Source: Cymodocea nodosa (lineage: Eukaryota > Streptophyta > Magnoliopsida > Alismatales > Cymodoceaceae). From it: a stretch of 64,000 bases of DNA. The stretch covers positions 992,001-1,056,000 of the forward strand of contig JAZBRI010000009.1 of the NCBI GenBank assembly GCA_036874045.1, read 5' to 3'. The notes below the pieces were generated by a model that made no database searches, was not told the DNA's origin, and saw only the letters and a list, made by a program, of their open reading frames with translations. Of the stretch, positions 33,501 to 45,700 are shown piece after piece. How positions within the stretch are numbered: position 1 is the first letter of the stretch; each line of letters begins with the position of its first letter. The position numbers were made by a program, and so were the translations under genes.

Positions 33501-34441
33501 TTATCTGCTAAAGTGACCTATCCACCATCTACCTCCTCATATGTATGGAAATATTCTCTGTTGGGAGTCATATGATGTGATGCACCAGAATCCATAATCC
33601 AACTCTGATCGGAGTAGACACTACAACATACAGTAAGGGAGAAATCACAGTCAAACCTTGAGTCTCCATTTTCAGCGACTGTTGCATTTCCCTTAATCTT
33701 CAATTTAGGGTAGTTTACCTTCCAATGCCCCTTTTCCTTGCAATAATTGCAAGTGTCCTTGGAAATTCTACCTCTGGACTTACTTCTACCTCTGCGCCTA
33801 TTGTCTCTTCTACTCTGTCGTCCTCTAGACTCTGAATGATGCACTATCAAACCTGATCCGCTAGCATCATTGCTACCATGTGTAGCCAAATGTCTCAATT
33901 CTCGAGAATGAAGACTCGATCTTACCTCCTCCAAAGTAATAGAATCTTTGCCAACTACAAAAGATTGCACAAAATTCTCAAAGGAGAGAGGAAGAGATAC
34001 CAATAAGATGAGAGCAGCATCCTCATCTTCCACAGTAACACCAGTGTTCCTCAACTCCATGAGAATGGTGTTGAGCTGATCCAAATGTTGCTTCAATGGT
34101 GTACCTTCCTTCATTTTTAGAGAGAACAACCTTTGCTTCAACAACAGCTTATTCGTAAGAGACTTAGTCATATATAGAGATTCTAACTTATTCCAAAGAC
34201 CCAAAGTTGTATTTTCATTTGCTACCTCAATGATTATCTCATTTGATAAACATAGCAAAATAGTCGAATGTGCCTTTTCCTCTTGCTGTTCAAATTCAGC
34301 AGACTTCTTATCTAGGGTTGTCTCCACATTTAAGGGAGTCCAAATACCCTACTGTTTCAAAAGTGCTTTTATCTTAATCTGCCACAAACTAAAGTTGTTC
34401 TTGGCGTTGAACTTTTCAACTTTCAAGGCTGAAGATGCCAT
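30518..34441 (-). pseudogene. gag-pol: gag-pol polyprotein of copia A, one frame with about nine stops
   Basis: From ATG 34441 to TGA 30518-30520 the frame never shifts. Domains in order: gag with CX2CX4HX4-type knuckle in which the last Cys is Tyr ('CNYCKEKGHWKVNY'); protease 'WIMDSGASHHMT'; integrase with 'WHSRLGHLS', 'CKHCIYGK', 'LDYVHADCWGP', 'YLRTDNGLEF' and 'NGVAEHLNRT'; RT with 'ARLVAKGFSQKEGVDFNEVFAPV', 'EQLDVKTAFLHSDLDE' and 'YVDD'; and RNase H ('GYSDSDFAGD', 'SLSTIEAEYMA', then 'FCDSLSAI' after a TGA). Stops include CAG-to-TAG (GLK-Q-SPK), CAA-to-TAA and probably CGA-to-TGA, i.e. C-to-T decay. Length equals that usual for Tnt1-like elements. Confidence 0.92.
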
Positions 34442-35475
34442 GATAGTAGAACAACACAAACACAAGCAAATACCAAATTATTCGGACAACAAATAAGCAC
34501 AAAATTTGTTATCCCAAAGCTGTGGATGAATCTTTCATTCAAAATATCCCAACTAACAAATGCAGCTACCAAATTCAAAAGATCACTTGCAAAGAATCCA
34601 AAAAACAAACAAAGATGAGCCAAGATCACACGTATTGTCTCAAAATTCCCAAAGAACTTCAAAGAATTCCAAAGAACTGCTAAAGAATTCCAAAGAACTT
34701 CAAAAAATTCCAAAGAACTGCTAAAGAATTCCAAAGAACTGGCCACACTTGATCTACCAAAAAAAGGCCGAAAAAGAATTCCGCAAAATCACAACAACAA
34801 ACTTCAAAAGTTATGATACGAATTCTTACTACTCGTTTCACCAACGTGGAAACGACAGATGACCAAGTGCACGTTGTCAGCTTCAAGATCGCAGATGTTG
34901 AACAAGATCTCCAACCATGGATGCTTTGTCACAAACACAGGTTGCGAACAAAGATCACGTGAGCAAACCGCAAGCGCTGGCGTCGAACAAAGAACGCAAG
35001 CGTTGATACATGAACGCTGGCGTTTAACAGAATGCGAGCAATCACGCACGGGCGCAAGCAACGACGTAGACAAATGCATGCAGGCGCTAGCGTTGGGCGA
35101 GGACGCGAGCAGTTGCGTGCGGGCGTTGGCGCGGATGAAGACGCGGGTGTAGGCGTGGGCAGAGACGCAGACGTTCGCGCGGGCAAGAATGCAAGCGAAT
35201 GCGCGCGGACGCTGGCGGAGACGCGGACGATCTCACAGGCAAGAACACGGGCGAATGCGCACGGACTTTGGTGCGGGCGGAGACGTGGACGATCGCGCGG
35301 GCAAGAACGCGGGCGAATGTGCGCATTGGGCGTGGGCGGAGACGTAGATGATCGCGCAGGCAAGAATGCGGGCGAATGTGCGCATTGGGTGCGGGCGTGG
35401 TTGTTGGCTCATGCGTTGGCCAAGATCTTTCTTTTCTTCTTTCAAGCCTAATCCATGGCCAACTCCTCAAGCCTC
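34442..35475 (-). other. 5' leader of copia A with two repeat arrays
   Basis: Untranslated region between the primer site and gag. Near gag there are tandem copies of an 'aaagaattccaaagaactgct'-type unit (34640-34742). Farther upstream lies a GC-rich minisatellite (about 35150-35410). Long arginine/alanine/proline-rich reading frames on both strands are a composition effect. No gene is seen. Confidence 0.75.
35150..35410. repeat. GC-rich minisatellite, about four units of ~60 bp
   Basis: Units share 'gcggagacg', 'gacgatcgcgcgggcaagaa' and 'gcgggcgaatg' with substitutions. The GC content is far above that of the rest of the window, so it is the only GC-rich patch visible. It lies in the transcribed leader of copia A. 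Confidence 0.8.
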
Positions 35476-35487
35476 GCTCTGATACCA
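35476..35487 (-). other. Primer binding site of copia A, initiator-Met type
   Basis: The complement reads TGGTATCAGAGC, two bases from the LTR end. This is the standard copia primer site for tRNA-iMet. Confidence 0.95.
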
Positions 35488-35489
35488 CT

Positions 35490-35794
35490 TGTTATGTGAA
35501 GAGAAGCGCGGAAAGGGAGAAGCTTGGACTCGTGGAGAAGAAAGAAGCAGACAAATGGGAAAGACGTGTGAAGCAAATGCAAAAACACCAAGGTTTAACG
35601 TGGTTCCCCAATTGGGTACGTCCATGGATGGAGCTCAACTGAATGATTCTCTAGGTGATTACAAAGGGATACAAGATTCAACATTAACTCTAGGCACACG
35701 TTGGGGGTCTATTTATAACATTTGTGTACCCCTAAGTGGCTAAGGACAAAACTACCCCTATGTGTAACAAACTAATTCAAGACACATAATAACA
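35490..35794 (-). mobile_element. 5' LTR of copia A
   Basis: 305 bp, TGTTATG...AATAACA. It contains 'ggtctatttataac' and the 'tttaacgtggttcccc' segment also present in the 3' LTR. Confidence 0.93.
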
Positions 35795-35931
35795 ATATAA
35801 ATGTTAAAAATATAAGTTATGAAGCATTAATTGAACAAGGATCTAGAATAGAGAAGTTACAAAAGATAATTCAACAATTAAATAATCGTCTAGATCATGT
35901 ATTTGAAAATGCTACCATTTAAAATCAAAAT

Positions 35932-37390
35932 TGTTAGAACCCGAGTATTTTGATAATGTAAAACTTATGTGAGGAAACATATTGTATTTCATAGATAAGT
36001 CAATGCAGCAAAAGATCAGAAGGTAGACAAACAAGTTGCAGTTAATTCCAGAATATGTTGCTATAAAGCTACAGAAAATCAAACAGTTCCAAGCTTATGT
36101 ATCTGAAAAAAAGTTAATCTTCGATGAGTTATAGAATTAAGTATCCGAAGAGTTAATTTAAAGCAGCAACAACATTGCCAGACAGTTAGAAGAACAACTA
36201 TCCGAAATCATAAAGCCTTTGGAGAGTTGTGTAAGGCAGTTGGTTGAATGATCAGAAAGTTAAGGAGTTAATTATTCGAAAGCTCAAGGAGAATTGGAAA
36301 GTTAGAAAGGCTAACTATCCGAAACTTAAGTCATTCAATTAACCATGTGTAGAAATCCAGAATAGAAGCTTAAAAGACTTTTCAGAGAGTTAGAAAGATA
36401 ACTATCCGAAATTTGAAGGATTTCGGTGAGTTACATGTATAACTATCCGAAACTTAAGTTATCCTATTACGCACATGCAGAATTAAAGAGACAGCAGTTG
36501 GAAGCTTAAAAGATATATCGGAGAGTTACTGTAATTAACTATCTGGAAGTCAAGAGTTTTTCGGTAAGTTAAAACTTTAAGTCTTCGATCACTTGACATC
36601 TCATGTGAGCAACTTAAAATCCTCACGTGACACAGACAACAGGATGTAAGTGAAGGTTTGGTAAGTTATAGATGCTCTTCGGTGAGTTATTCATATAACC
36701 ATCTGAAAATTAAAGGAAATTGGAAGGTTACTTACTGAACATCAGACAGAATGATAACTTACCATATTTAGGTCTGATTATTTAGCAAGTACAGCATAAT
36801 ACATCCGTTGGAAGAAAAATATGATCATTATACCTTTTGGTATAAATATGAGAAGTTTAAGAGAAGATCACATAGAGATAGAGGCAACGATCATACATTA
36901 TACAGTGAGCTACACATAATTCCAGATACACTCTCAACTTTGCAAACAGTCAAGTATACTCTTGAAGATTCACTGCAGAAAAGCTCTGTGTGCCAAAACT
37001 CTGTTAGAAAAATTCAAAGCTGTTGGTTCGTGAGTTTCAACCTGAAAACTCATTGTTGGTTGAGAGCTTCAACTTGAAAGCTCGAGAAAGAAAGGTTGGT
37101 TATTGAGCTTATACCTGAAAGCTCTAAGTGTTGGTTCTTACTTCAACCTGAAAGCAAGTGTTGTAAGTATTTGAATACTTAGTGAAGCCCAAGTGTATCT
37201 TGGGGGTGGACTAGCCAAGTTGGTGAACCACTTAAAACTTGCTGTGTGTTAATTTCTTCTTACTGCTTTGCTTACATTTAATTCATCTCATCTCACTGTT
37301 TTGTTGAATCATTCGATTCTAAGTGAAAAGAATTAAAAAGTACACACCTTCACCATTCACCCCCCTCTAGTGAGCCTATCAATCCTAACA
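35932..37390 (+). mobile_element. Solo LTR, family B (Sire/copia type), copy B2
   Basis: 1459 bp, TGTTAGAACCC...AATCCTAACA, with perfect target duplication AAAAT (35927-35931 and 37391-37395). It is inserted in the C-terminal part of gag. The interior contains many pairs such as 'gagttacatgtataactatccg'. Reading frames inside (for example near 36808) have no recognisable domain. Confidence 0.88.
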
Positions 37391-37741
37391 AAAATATGAA
37401 TAGAAATATACTCCTTAGACAAAAGGAATCAATAGAAATTAGACATGCTAGAGGATTGCTAATGCAAGTAGTGCCTAACCCTATTAATAGAACTGTTAAT
37501 AAAATTGATACCTCCTTTGGGAGGGAAGTTGAATGAAGCAATATAACTGAAGTAACTATGTATAATATAGTAGGTAGAAAAAAAAAAAAAAATGAATGAA
37601 AGTTTAACTATAGTTAGTAATATCGTAGAGTTATTACTTAACTTAACGAACTTAGTTTGTCGAGTTATGACCTAACTCCACGAAGGTATGTAAGTAGCTA
37701 TGTTAATTTTATTTCTACTAAATTTTGTTTTTGTTATATAG

Positions 37742-38758
37742 AATCACAATAGATGGAATTGATGAAATTACCATTGGATGCACTAAGGGAAGTACTAAGT
37801 AACTTATCTACTAAAGATCTATGCAGATTGTGTTGTGTGTTAAAGGAAATTAAAGAATGTGTTAGAGAAAAATATTTTCATGGACTACAATCTACAAAGA
37901 TAACTAATATTAGAGATGGATTTTTATGGAAGTCATTTAATCATAGTTCAATTAGCTATGAATATCTGAATATGGAAGAAATTGCTGAAATTCCACCCAA
38001 TACATTAGAAGGAATAGATCATATTATGGGGATAGATGAAAGATTAATTATTTACAGAACCAAACCAAGGTATGCTATTTTGTTACTCAATATTTTGATT
38101 AGAAATCCTATCACTAGAGAAGAATGGAATATAGGAAGGCCTAATAGATTTGAAGTACCAATTGAAAATTGTGGGTCAACTTTAACATTTTCTGATAAAA
38201 ATTAAACCATTCCTGAAAAATTGTATTACTGGAGACCAACTGGAAATTGGGATGAGGATTTATGTTTAAGTATGTATAATTTTATGAATAGATCTTGGAC
38301 TGAAAATACTATGATAAATCTAGGAGAGAAAGTATAGTTAACAACATACATGTCATACTTGATGGATATATATATTTAGTCATAGATATATTAGTTGCAT
38401 TTAGATCTGATTTATACATAGTAAGCATAGATAGTTATGATGATGAATTTATAGAAATATTACCTATACCTAGTGATATAGCTAAACCACCATCTACAGA
38501 ACATGATAAAATTCAATTAGGAGTATGGTATAATGAACATGATGATCCTACTTTATGTCTGATAAGATGGTGGGATGAATTGAAGAAATTTCAAATATGG
38601 ATTATGAAAGACCTAAATGAATGGAAGTGGGAAGAGGAATATATTGAAATACATGTAGAAATTGAAACAACTACATTATCTTGGAACAAAAAAGGATCCC
38701 TTTCTGTATTTCAATTCATTAATGGTAATACACTTATATTTAGTATTGATAACATACT
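37742..38758 (+). pseudogene. F-box ORF of element 2, first part (interrupted by copia C)
   Basis: Exon after the 3' splice border; ATG at 37753. It is about 80% or more similar to the element 1 F-box protein, with the same F-box ('MELMKLPLDALREVLSNLSTKDLCRL') and F-box-associated segment ('ILIRNPITREEWNIG', 'FQIWIMKDLNEWKWEEEY'). A stop at 38206 replaces a Ser codon, and a frameshift lies near 38330. Copia C is inserted at 38759; the C-terminal ~45 codons continue at 51766. Confidence 0.88.
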
Positions 38759-40254
38759 TGTTGAGTATTTTGTTTTGATGATGTGTGCTAAATGAAAATA
38801 ATCATATTTGCTCAATTACTATTGCTTGTGAAAAGAAATTAAAATCATCAATTAATACAGAAAAAGTTTACTGATATAAATACTTGTCTGTATTAGATAT
38901 GAAATTATACTAAGTTAATAATTAGTCGTTTCATTGCATTAATTTCTCATTTAACTAAATGTTAAGTTAACGTGTGTTTTTATTGAAAAGCATGATATGT
39001 TTTAAAGTTATATTTTCTGTATCATGTATAGTGCACGTTAAGACAACTCGTTAAGTTAGAGTGTTATTTGTATAGAGGTCACGTGAGAACTCGTTAAGTT
39101 AGAGGCTTAAAGGTTAAAATAGGTCATGTGAGAACTCGTTAAGTTAGTGTTATACACGTGGAGAAATTATAAGTTATGAATGTCATATTGTATGACGTGA
39201 GGTGCATATGTTTAACTCGTTAAGTTAACATAACTAAACACGTTGAGTTGCTATATTGAACAATAAGGCAACACGTTAGGTTAGCGTTATAAACTTAAGT
39301 TGTTATTTTTTGCACGTGGTAAAATTCTTATTATAAAAATATTTGTATATTACTAGTTCGTTGAGTTATCGTAACACAACGGAGAAGGTTCGTTGAGTTA
39401 TCGTAACACCACGTACTTAGTTCGTTGAGTTAGCTACAATAGTTGTCACGTGAATTGGCACATGAGGAACTCGTTAAGTTATATATATACTTGTGTTACT
39501 CGTTTAGTTAACATTAAAGTAACGACTACTTATTATACTGATGAAATATTTTGGATGAGAAAGTTTATTTTGCAGGAAATTTTTCAGAGATCTGGGATTG
39601 ATGATTAAAGAAAATTTGAAATGTAAATGTGGGTCAGAACATGTGTATTTCGATGAAGGAAAAAGAAAAGACGTGGAGAACTGAAAAACTGGTAGTGATT
39701 AAACGTGGAGGATATGCATGAAATGAAGATATAGTATAAAAGGCATAGAATTCTCATTGATCAAACTATCCCTGCACACAAAACGAAAAATCTTTTCAGG
39801 AATCAAAAACACCTCTTTGGGGAAAATCTCTCAAGTGGAAGAAAGTTCAGTGAAGAATAGAAAGGTAAGATTTACGTCATTGAAGATTTAAAGTATCAGA
39901 AGAAAGCAAATTCAGTGAAACATAAAAAGACAAGATATTCGACACTGAAGAATTGCTGAAGAAGAAAGAAGAAGAAGAAAGATCTCAAATAGGGAGAAAT
40001 GTTTTAAATTCCGTAAATTAGTTTTCTCTGTTTGTAGTTATGGAATTGTTTAGATGATACATGGTATCGAGATATAATTGCATCTACAATTTTTGAGGAG
40101 AATTGAATTGTATATTGTAATTGAAACCTTAAATAAAAATGATTTTATGAAAACAGTGTCTCGACTTGTTTTTTAGTTTTAAAGTTTCAATTATATTCAA
40201 AAATATTGAAAAACACAATTCAACCCCCCTCTTTTGTAGCCATACGATCCTATA
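38759..40254 (+). mobile_element. Left LTR of copia C
   Basis: It starts TGTTGAGTATTTTG and ends 'cgatcctata'. It contains repeated 'actcgttaagtta' words (39045-39490) with 'cacgtg' motifs between them, and a GAA-rich stretch near 39960. Confidence 0.9.
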
Positions 40255-40256
40255 AG

Positions 40257-40268
40257 TGGTATTAGAGC
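40257..40268 (+). other. Primer binding site of copia C, initiator-Met type
   Basis: TGGTATTAGAGC, one mismatch (C to T) from the canonical TGGTATCAGAGC, two bases after the LTR end. Confidence 0.9.
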
Positions 40269-40454
40269 TTTGTTAATAATATTTGATATAAAATCTATAC
40301 CAACTTATTTAATATCATTGCTTATTCTGCATTCCTTGTTTTTAAACATACATTAATATCTGAGCATACGTTTAACTTTCTTGATTTAAGGCTCAAGTTG
40401 TTTTAAAGTTTTTAGATTGTTTAAAATCAAATAGGTTGAAAAATCTAAGGCAAG

Positions 40455-42712
40455 ATGACTACTAGAAATGGTAATTTTTTTTTATCTGAAGGTCAAAATC
40501 TTAATTGTCCTCCTTTATTTGATGGAATACATTTTGAATATTAGAAATATAGGATGACTATTTTTTTTCAAAGTATAGATCATAAGTTGTGGTTCATGAT
40601 TTCTAAACCACATACTCCGTTATCTACCCCTTATAATACTTGGACAATTACTAAAAAAGAAAAAGAAACTCTAAATGCTAAGAGCTTAAATATTTTATTT
40701 TGTGCATTGAGTTATAAACAGTTCAGTAAAGTGTCAGCATATAAATCTACTTACGAGGTGTGGCATGCATTAGAAGTTTCACATGAAGGTACTTCTCAAG
40801 TTAAAAAGACTAAAATAAACATGTTGATTCATAAGTATGAACTCTTTAAGATGCATGAAGATGAATGTATTTCTGAGATATTTTCCAGATTTCTTGATAT
40901 CATAAACTCTTTAAAATGCTTAGGAATGAATTTTGAACAGAAGGATCTGGTGAGAAAAATTCTCTGATCCCTAAGTTCTAAATGGTTTCAGAAAGTAACA
41001 TCAATTGAGGAATCACGAGATTTAAATGTTTATACCATGAATGAACTTATAGGAAACTTAACAGCTTATGAAGTTCAATTAAATGAATCATTGAGTCAAA
41101 ACAAACCAAAAATTAAGAAAGAAATAGCCTTTAAAATTAATTCAGATTCTGATATATCTACTGATTCTAACGAGGATTTGATTTTGCTGACTAGAAAATT
41201 CAAGAAAGCATGGAAAGCTAGGATACAGCAAAGGAATAGAAACGACAAACCCTCAACATCAAAATTACTAAATAACAAGAATTCTTCATCTAGAAAGTAT
41301 ATATGTTACAACTGTAAAAAACCTGGACATCTTTCTTTGGATTGTCCTATAAGGAAAAATGAAAAGCAAAGTAGGACAAATCAAAAGAAGACGGCTCAGA
41401 AAACTCAGAAAAAGTTTTACAAGAAAAAAGCTTTGAAGGTCACTTGGGATGACACGTCTGAAGAGTCTGAATCTGAGGAATCATCATCAAAATCTTCACA
41501 TTCAGAGGAGAACAAGAGTTAGAAGACATTGCTCATGTGTGCGTCATGGCAGATGAGTCTGAGGTAATATCTGATCTTGAAAGTCATTTAGATTTTAACT
41601 TTGATGAATTATTATGTGCTTATCGTGCATTACTACAAAAACTTAAAGTTTGTAAATTACAAAATAAGAATATTAGAAACTCTTTATCCATTGTGGAAGA
41701 AGAAAATTATTTCCTGTGTACTACTTTAGAAAAGTTTAAATGTGATAATGAAAATCATGCTAGAGATTTGCATAAATTTAGATTTAATGAATGTGTCTTG
41801 CATGGACAAATATAGAATACAAATGGTGAAGAATTAAAGATAGAATCTGAAAATGAAATCTTGAGAAAAAAATATAAATGAACTTGAATTAGAAATAGAT
41901 AAATTAAAACTAAGAGAGCTAGATTTAAATTCTACCATTGAGAAATGGAATTTAAATCAAACTAAGTTAGACAAATTAACTAGTACCCCTATGGTGTCAT
42001 ATAAATTTGGCCTAGGATTTGCTTATCCTTAATATCTTGAATCTCAAGCCAATAAAGGATTTATTAGTTGTAGTTCAAGTAAATCTAAGACTAAAATTCC
42101 TTTTATCATGAAACAAGGTAATAAATATGTAGAAGTAGGTACTTCAAGGGATGAATCATGTAGTAATAATATAAATCAATGTGATTTGTCAAATTGTACT
42201 TCTAACATGACTATTAATGTTTCTAAAAATCTTGTTTCTTGTTTTGGAAATTCAGTTTCTAATGTCCCTAAAATTTTAGACAATTGTAGTAAACTGAAAA
42301 TTCAGAAACCCGAGCATGTAATTCAAAATACTAGTGTTAGACCAATTACTCATTCTGCATGTGATAAATCTGAAAATTCTTATGTAGAAAAAGATTTTGT
42401 ATGTACGAAAAATGTTAATACTAGTACAAAATCTTGGTATGAACTTACTGAAATGTATGAGCATAACGAAAATAAATTAACATCTAATAAAAATTAGTTT
42501 GGTCTTGGTTATACTACATCTAAAAACAAAAAGAATGATTATAAGAGCAATAATGCTTTAAGTAAGTATGATGCTAAAAATAAGTCTATAGTACTTACAA
42601 CTAATAAGAATGTAAATGATAATGTTAAACTATTTTTAAACAAAAAGAAGAAATATGCGTTTAATGAACTTGGTCCTCAACAACATTGGGTACCAAGAAA
42701 AAGTATTTCTTA
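40455..42712 (+). pseudogene. gag: gag of copia C
   Basis: Starts at ATG 40455. Residues 10-170 match the copia gag region ('CPPLFDGIHFEY', 'KEKETLNAKSLNILFCAL', 'STYEVWHALEVSHEGTSQVKK', 'KMHEDECISEIFSRF'). A knuckle 'CYNCKKPGHLSLDC' (CX2CX4HX4C) lies at about 41308-41350, followed by a Lys-rich and then Ser/Glu-rich tail. A frameshift near 41515 puts 'CVMADESEVISDLESH' in another frame, after which a long Asn/Lys-rich region with several stops leads to the protease. Long gag with extra C-terminal sequence fits Sire-type elements. Confidence 0.85.
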
Positions 42713-42719
42713 ATTTGTT

Positions 42720-45700
42720 TTGCAGGAGGAAACAACATCAAAATGGATCTTGGATAGTGGAGCATCAAGTCACATGACCGGACAGAAAAGTCTACTACAA
42801 AATTTTACAAATACCATGAAAGGAAGTGTAACATTTGGAAACAAAAGCAAAGATAAAATCATAGGTATGGGCAATGTTCAAATAACTTCGACTTGTGTTA
42901 TTTCGAATGTACTATATGTAGAAAACCTAGGATTTAATTTGCTGTGTGTTACAAAACTAACTGAAAATGGATATTATGTATTGTTTGAAGATAATGTATG
43001 CAAAATTATTGATAAAAATACAGATGAAATTAAGTTTATTGCTAAAAGAAAAGGTTCTGTATGTATTTTATCTTTACCTTCTAGTGTAGTTGATTTAAAT
43101 TCATGTTTGCTAGCTGAAACTAGTGATGCATATCTGTGGCATAGAATGATTGGGCATATAAATATGAAACTGTTACATAAACTATTTAGAAAACATTTAG
43201 TGAGAGGTTTACCAAGATTAAATACTCAAAGGACTTTATGTGTGATGCATGTGAGTTAGGTAAACTTCATAAAAACTCTTTTAAATCGAAAACTGATATT
43301 TCAAGCAAGAGAGTCTTAGAACTTATACATATGGATCTATTTGGACCAACAAGAATCATGAGTCTTGGTGATAAACGATATGTATTTGTTTTAGTAGATG
43401 ACTTCTCTAGATACACTTGGGTATATTTTCTAGCATCTAAGACAGAAGTTTTTGAAAAGTTTAAAATGTTTTGCAATCTTGTTCAAAATGAACAAAGTGT
43501 CTCTATTCAAAAACTTAGGAGTGATCATGGTACTGAATTTGATAATGATCAAATGGATAATTATTGTAATAAGCATGGTATTGATTACAGATTTTCTTTT
43601 CCAAGAGCACCGTGTCAAAATGATGTTGTTGAGAGAAATAATAGATCAATTCAAGAGATAGCCAGATCTATGTTGAATGAACATAAGTTACCTCAAAATC
43701 TTTAGGCTGAAGTAGTGAATACAACTTGTTATGTTATTAACAGAAGTCATTTAAGACCTTGTGTTAATAAAACTCCTTTTGAAATTATGTTTAATAGGGT
43801 TCCAAAAATTTCCTATATGAAACTATTTGGTTGCAAGTATTTTATTCTTAATACTAAGTATAAAAGGGATAAATTTCAAGCCAAAGCGGATGAAGGAATT
43901 TTTGTAGGTTACTTTACTAGAAGTAAAGCCTAAAGAGTATATAACAAGACTTCTAGAACTATTGAAGAAACCCTCCATGTAAGCTTCAATGAATATTCGT
44001 TTAGAGAATCTCAATTTAAAGCTAATAATGATGATATGATCAATTTTCCAAAAGAGTTAGAGATCAATAGAGAGATTGAAGATTTATTTGAGAAAATAAA
44101 AAATATGAACTTGAATGATCAAACTAATGATGAAAGTGATGGACCTTCAGAAGTTGATGAGAATATTGAGGAAAATCAAAGAAATTAACGTTATTCTTCA
44201 TCACATCCCATTACTCAAGTCATTGGTAATATTAATGAGGGAGTTAAAACTAGAGCTTCAGTAAATTCAAATAGTATGTGTATGTTTGTTTCTATGGTGG
44301 AACCAAGGAATATACAAGAAGCATTATCTGATGAAAATTGGATAGTGACAATGTAAGAAGAACTAAATCAATTCATCAGAAATGATGTTTGGGAATTAGT
44401 CTCTCCACTAGAAAATCAGTCCATAATAGGTACAAAGTGGATCTTTAGAAACAAAACTAACGAAACTAGTCAAGTTATAAGGAACAAAGCTAGATTAGTT
44501 GCACAAGGATATACACAGGAAGAAGGACTAGATTATGATGAAACATTTGCTCCTGTGGCTAGGTTAGAAAGTATTAGAATATTATTAGCCTATGCTTGTT
44601 ATATGGATTTTAAATTATTTCAAATGGATGTAAAGAGTGCATTTCTAAATGGTTTAATTAATGAAGAAGTCTATGTAAAATAACCACCTGGATTTGAAGA
44701 TATTAAAAATCCTGACTTTGTGTATAAATTGAAGAAAGCCTTATATGGTTTGAAGCAAGCACCTAGATCATGGTATGAAAGATTATCTACTTTTTTAATA
44801 GAAAAAGACTATATCATGGGAAAAGTGGATCATACTCTATTTATCAAGAGAGATGGTAAAGATCAGATTGTTGTTCAAATATACGTGGATGATATAATCT
44901 TTGGAGCAACCTCTAATAAGTTGATAAAAGTATTCTTTGAAGAGATGACTAATCAGTTTGAAATGAGTATGATAGGAGAACTTTCATATTTTTTAGGACT
45001 TCAAATTAAGCAAATGGATAAAGGTATATTTTTAAATCAGGAAAAATATGTAGATGAAATGCTTAAGAAATTTAATTTTAATGAGACAAGGATTCGAGGA
45101 ACTCCTATGAGTACTTCATTAAAGTTAGATATTGATGACATAGGAAAATCAATAGATCAAAGAAAATTCAGAAGGATGATTGGTTCTTTACTTTATTTGA
45201 CTGCTAGTAGACTTGATATTATGTTTGCTGTGTGTGTTTGTGCTAGATTTCAATCTAATCCTAAAGAATCACACTCAATTGCAGTTAAAAGAATATTTAG
45301 ATATATACAAGGAACTAAAAATTTCGGACTGTATTATTCTAAGGATAGTTCAATAGATCTTATAGGATATATTGATGCTGATTATGTAGGATCTAAATCT
45401 GATAGAAAGAGTACCAGTGGCATATGTCAATTATTGGGAAATAATTTGGTGTCATGGTTTAGTACAAAGCAAAACTATGTAGCACTTTCTACTACTGAAG
45501 TTGAATATGTTGCTGCTACATTGTGTTGCACTTAGATTCTGTGGATAAGGCAAATCTTAGAAGATTTTGGTTTATCTTATGATACAATTGAGATTTATTG
45601 TGATAGTAATTCTGCAATAAATTTTTCCAAAAATCCTGTATTACATTCTAGAGCAAAGCAATAGAGGTTAGACATCATTTTCTAAGAGATAACGTAATTA

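Larger units (their letters stand above)
30138..35794 (-). mobile_element. Ty1/copia element A (Tork/Tnt1-like), complete
   Basis: 5657 bp with two 305-bp LTRs, perfect 5-bp target duplication ATATA (30133-30137 and 35795-35799), an initiator-Met primer site, a purine tract 'caaggtggagatt' (complement of 30443-30455), and one gag-pol frame of 1307 codons in the order gag, PR, INT, RT, RH. LTRs differ at roughly ten positions by eye (about 3%), so it is a fairly recent insertion, although the ORF already has about nine stops. Confidence 0.93.
29061..37536 (+). pseudogene. gag: gag of element 2, downstream of pol and split by two insertions
   Basis: The frame starts at ATG 29061 and, with copia A and B2 removed, is 450 codons long to TGA 37534-37536, in register but with several in-frame stops. 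Residues 95-230 carry the capsid-like retrotransposon gag region ('LPHFHGLEREDANYFLREFNEV', 'LRYIPFALKDTTKRWLYTL', 'GESF' with Phe/Tyr-rich followers, 'CPHHAMSKAQLIGIIYEG'). Later come 'NPN-RNHLNLSWR', a motif found at the end of Athila gag, and a C-terminal helix ('IEKLQKIIQQLNNRLDHV'). There is no zinc knuckle here; that lies in the 5' ORF before protease. Position between ORF P and the F-box ORF is highly unusual. Confidence 0.8.
29017..37741 (+). other. Intron-like segment containing gag (element 2; two later insertions inside)
   Basis: The left border is ACTG|GTGTGTAATT and the right border TTGTTATATAG|AATC. A 'ctactaa' branch-site-like word lies about 20 nt before the right border (37715-37721). 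Element 1 has ACTG directly joined to AATC. Subtracting copia A with its duplication (5662 bp) and solo LTR B2 with its duplication (1464 bp) leaves 1599 bp, against 1602 bp in element 3. The sequence does not show splicing in action; the exact absence in element 1 is the evidence. Confidence 0.8.

Noticed and set aside
34859..35488. Several long overlapping reading frames on both strands, rich in Arg, Ala and Pro
   Set aside because: They lie in the GC-rich minisatellite and leader of copia A, overlap each other in most frames, and have no domain; GC-rich repeats lack stop codons by composition.
36808..37077. 89-codon frame in solo LTR B2
   Set aside because: Not conserved in solo LTR B1 and without a recognisable domain.
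29017..37741. gag segment as a separate nested retrotransposon inside elements 2 and 3
   Set aside because: It has no LTR ends, no target duplication, the same position in two elements, and GT...AG borders; an insertion would leave a duplication.
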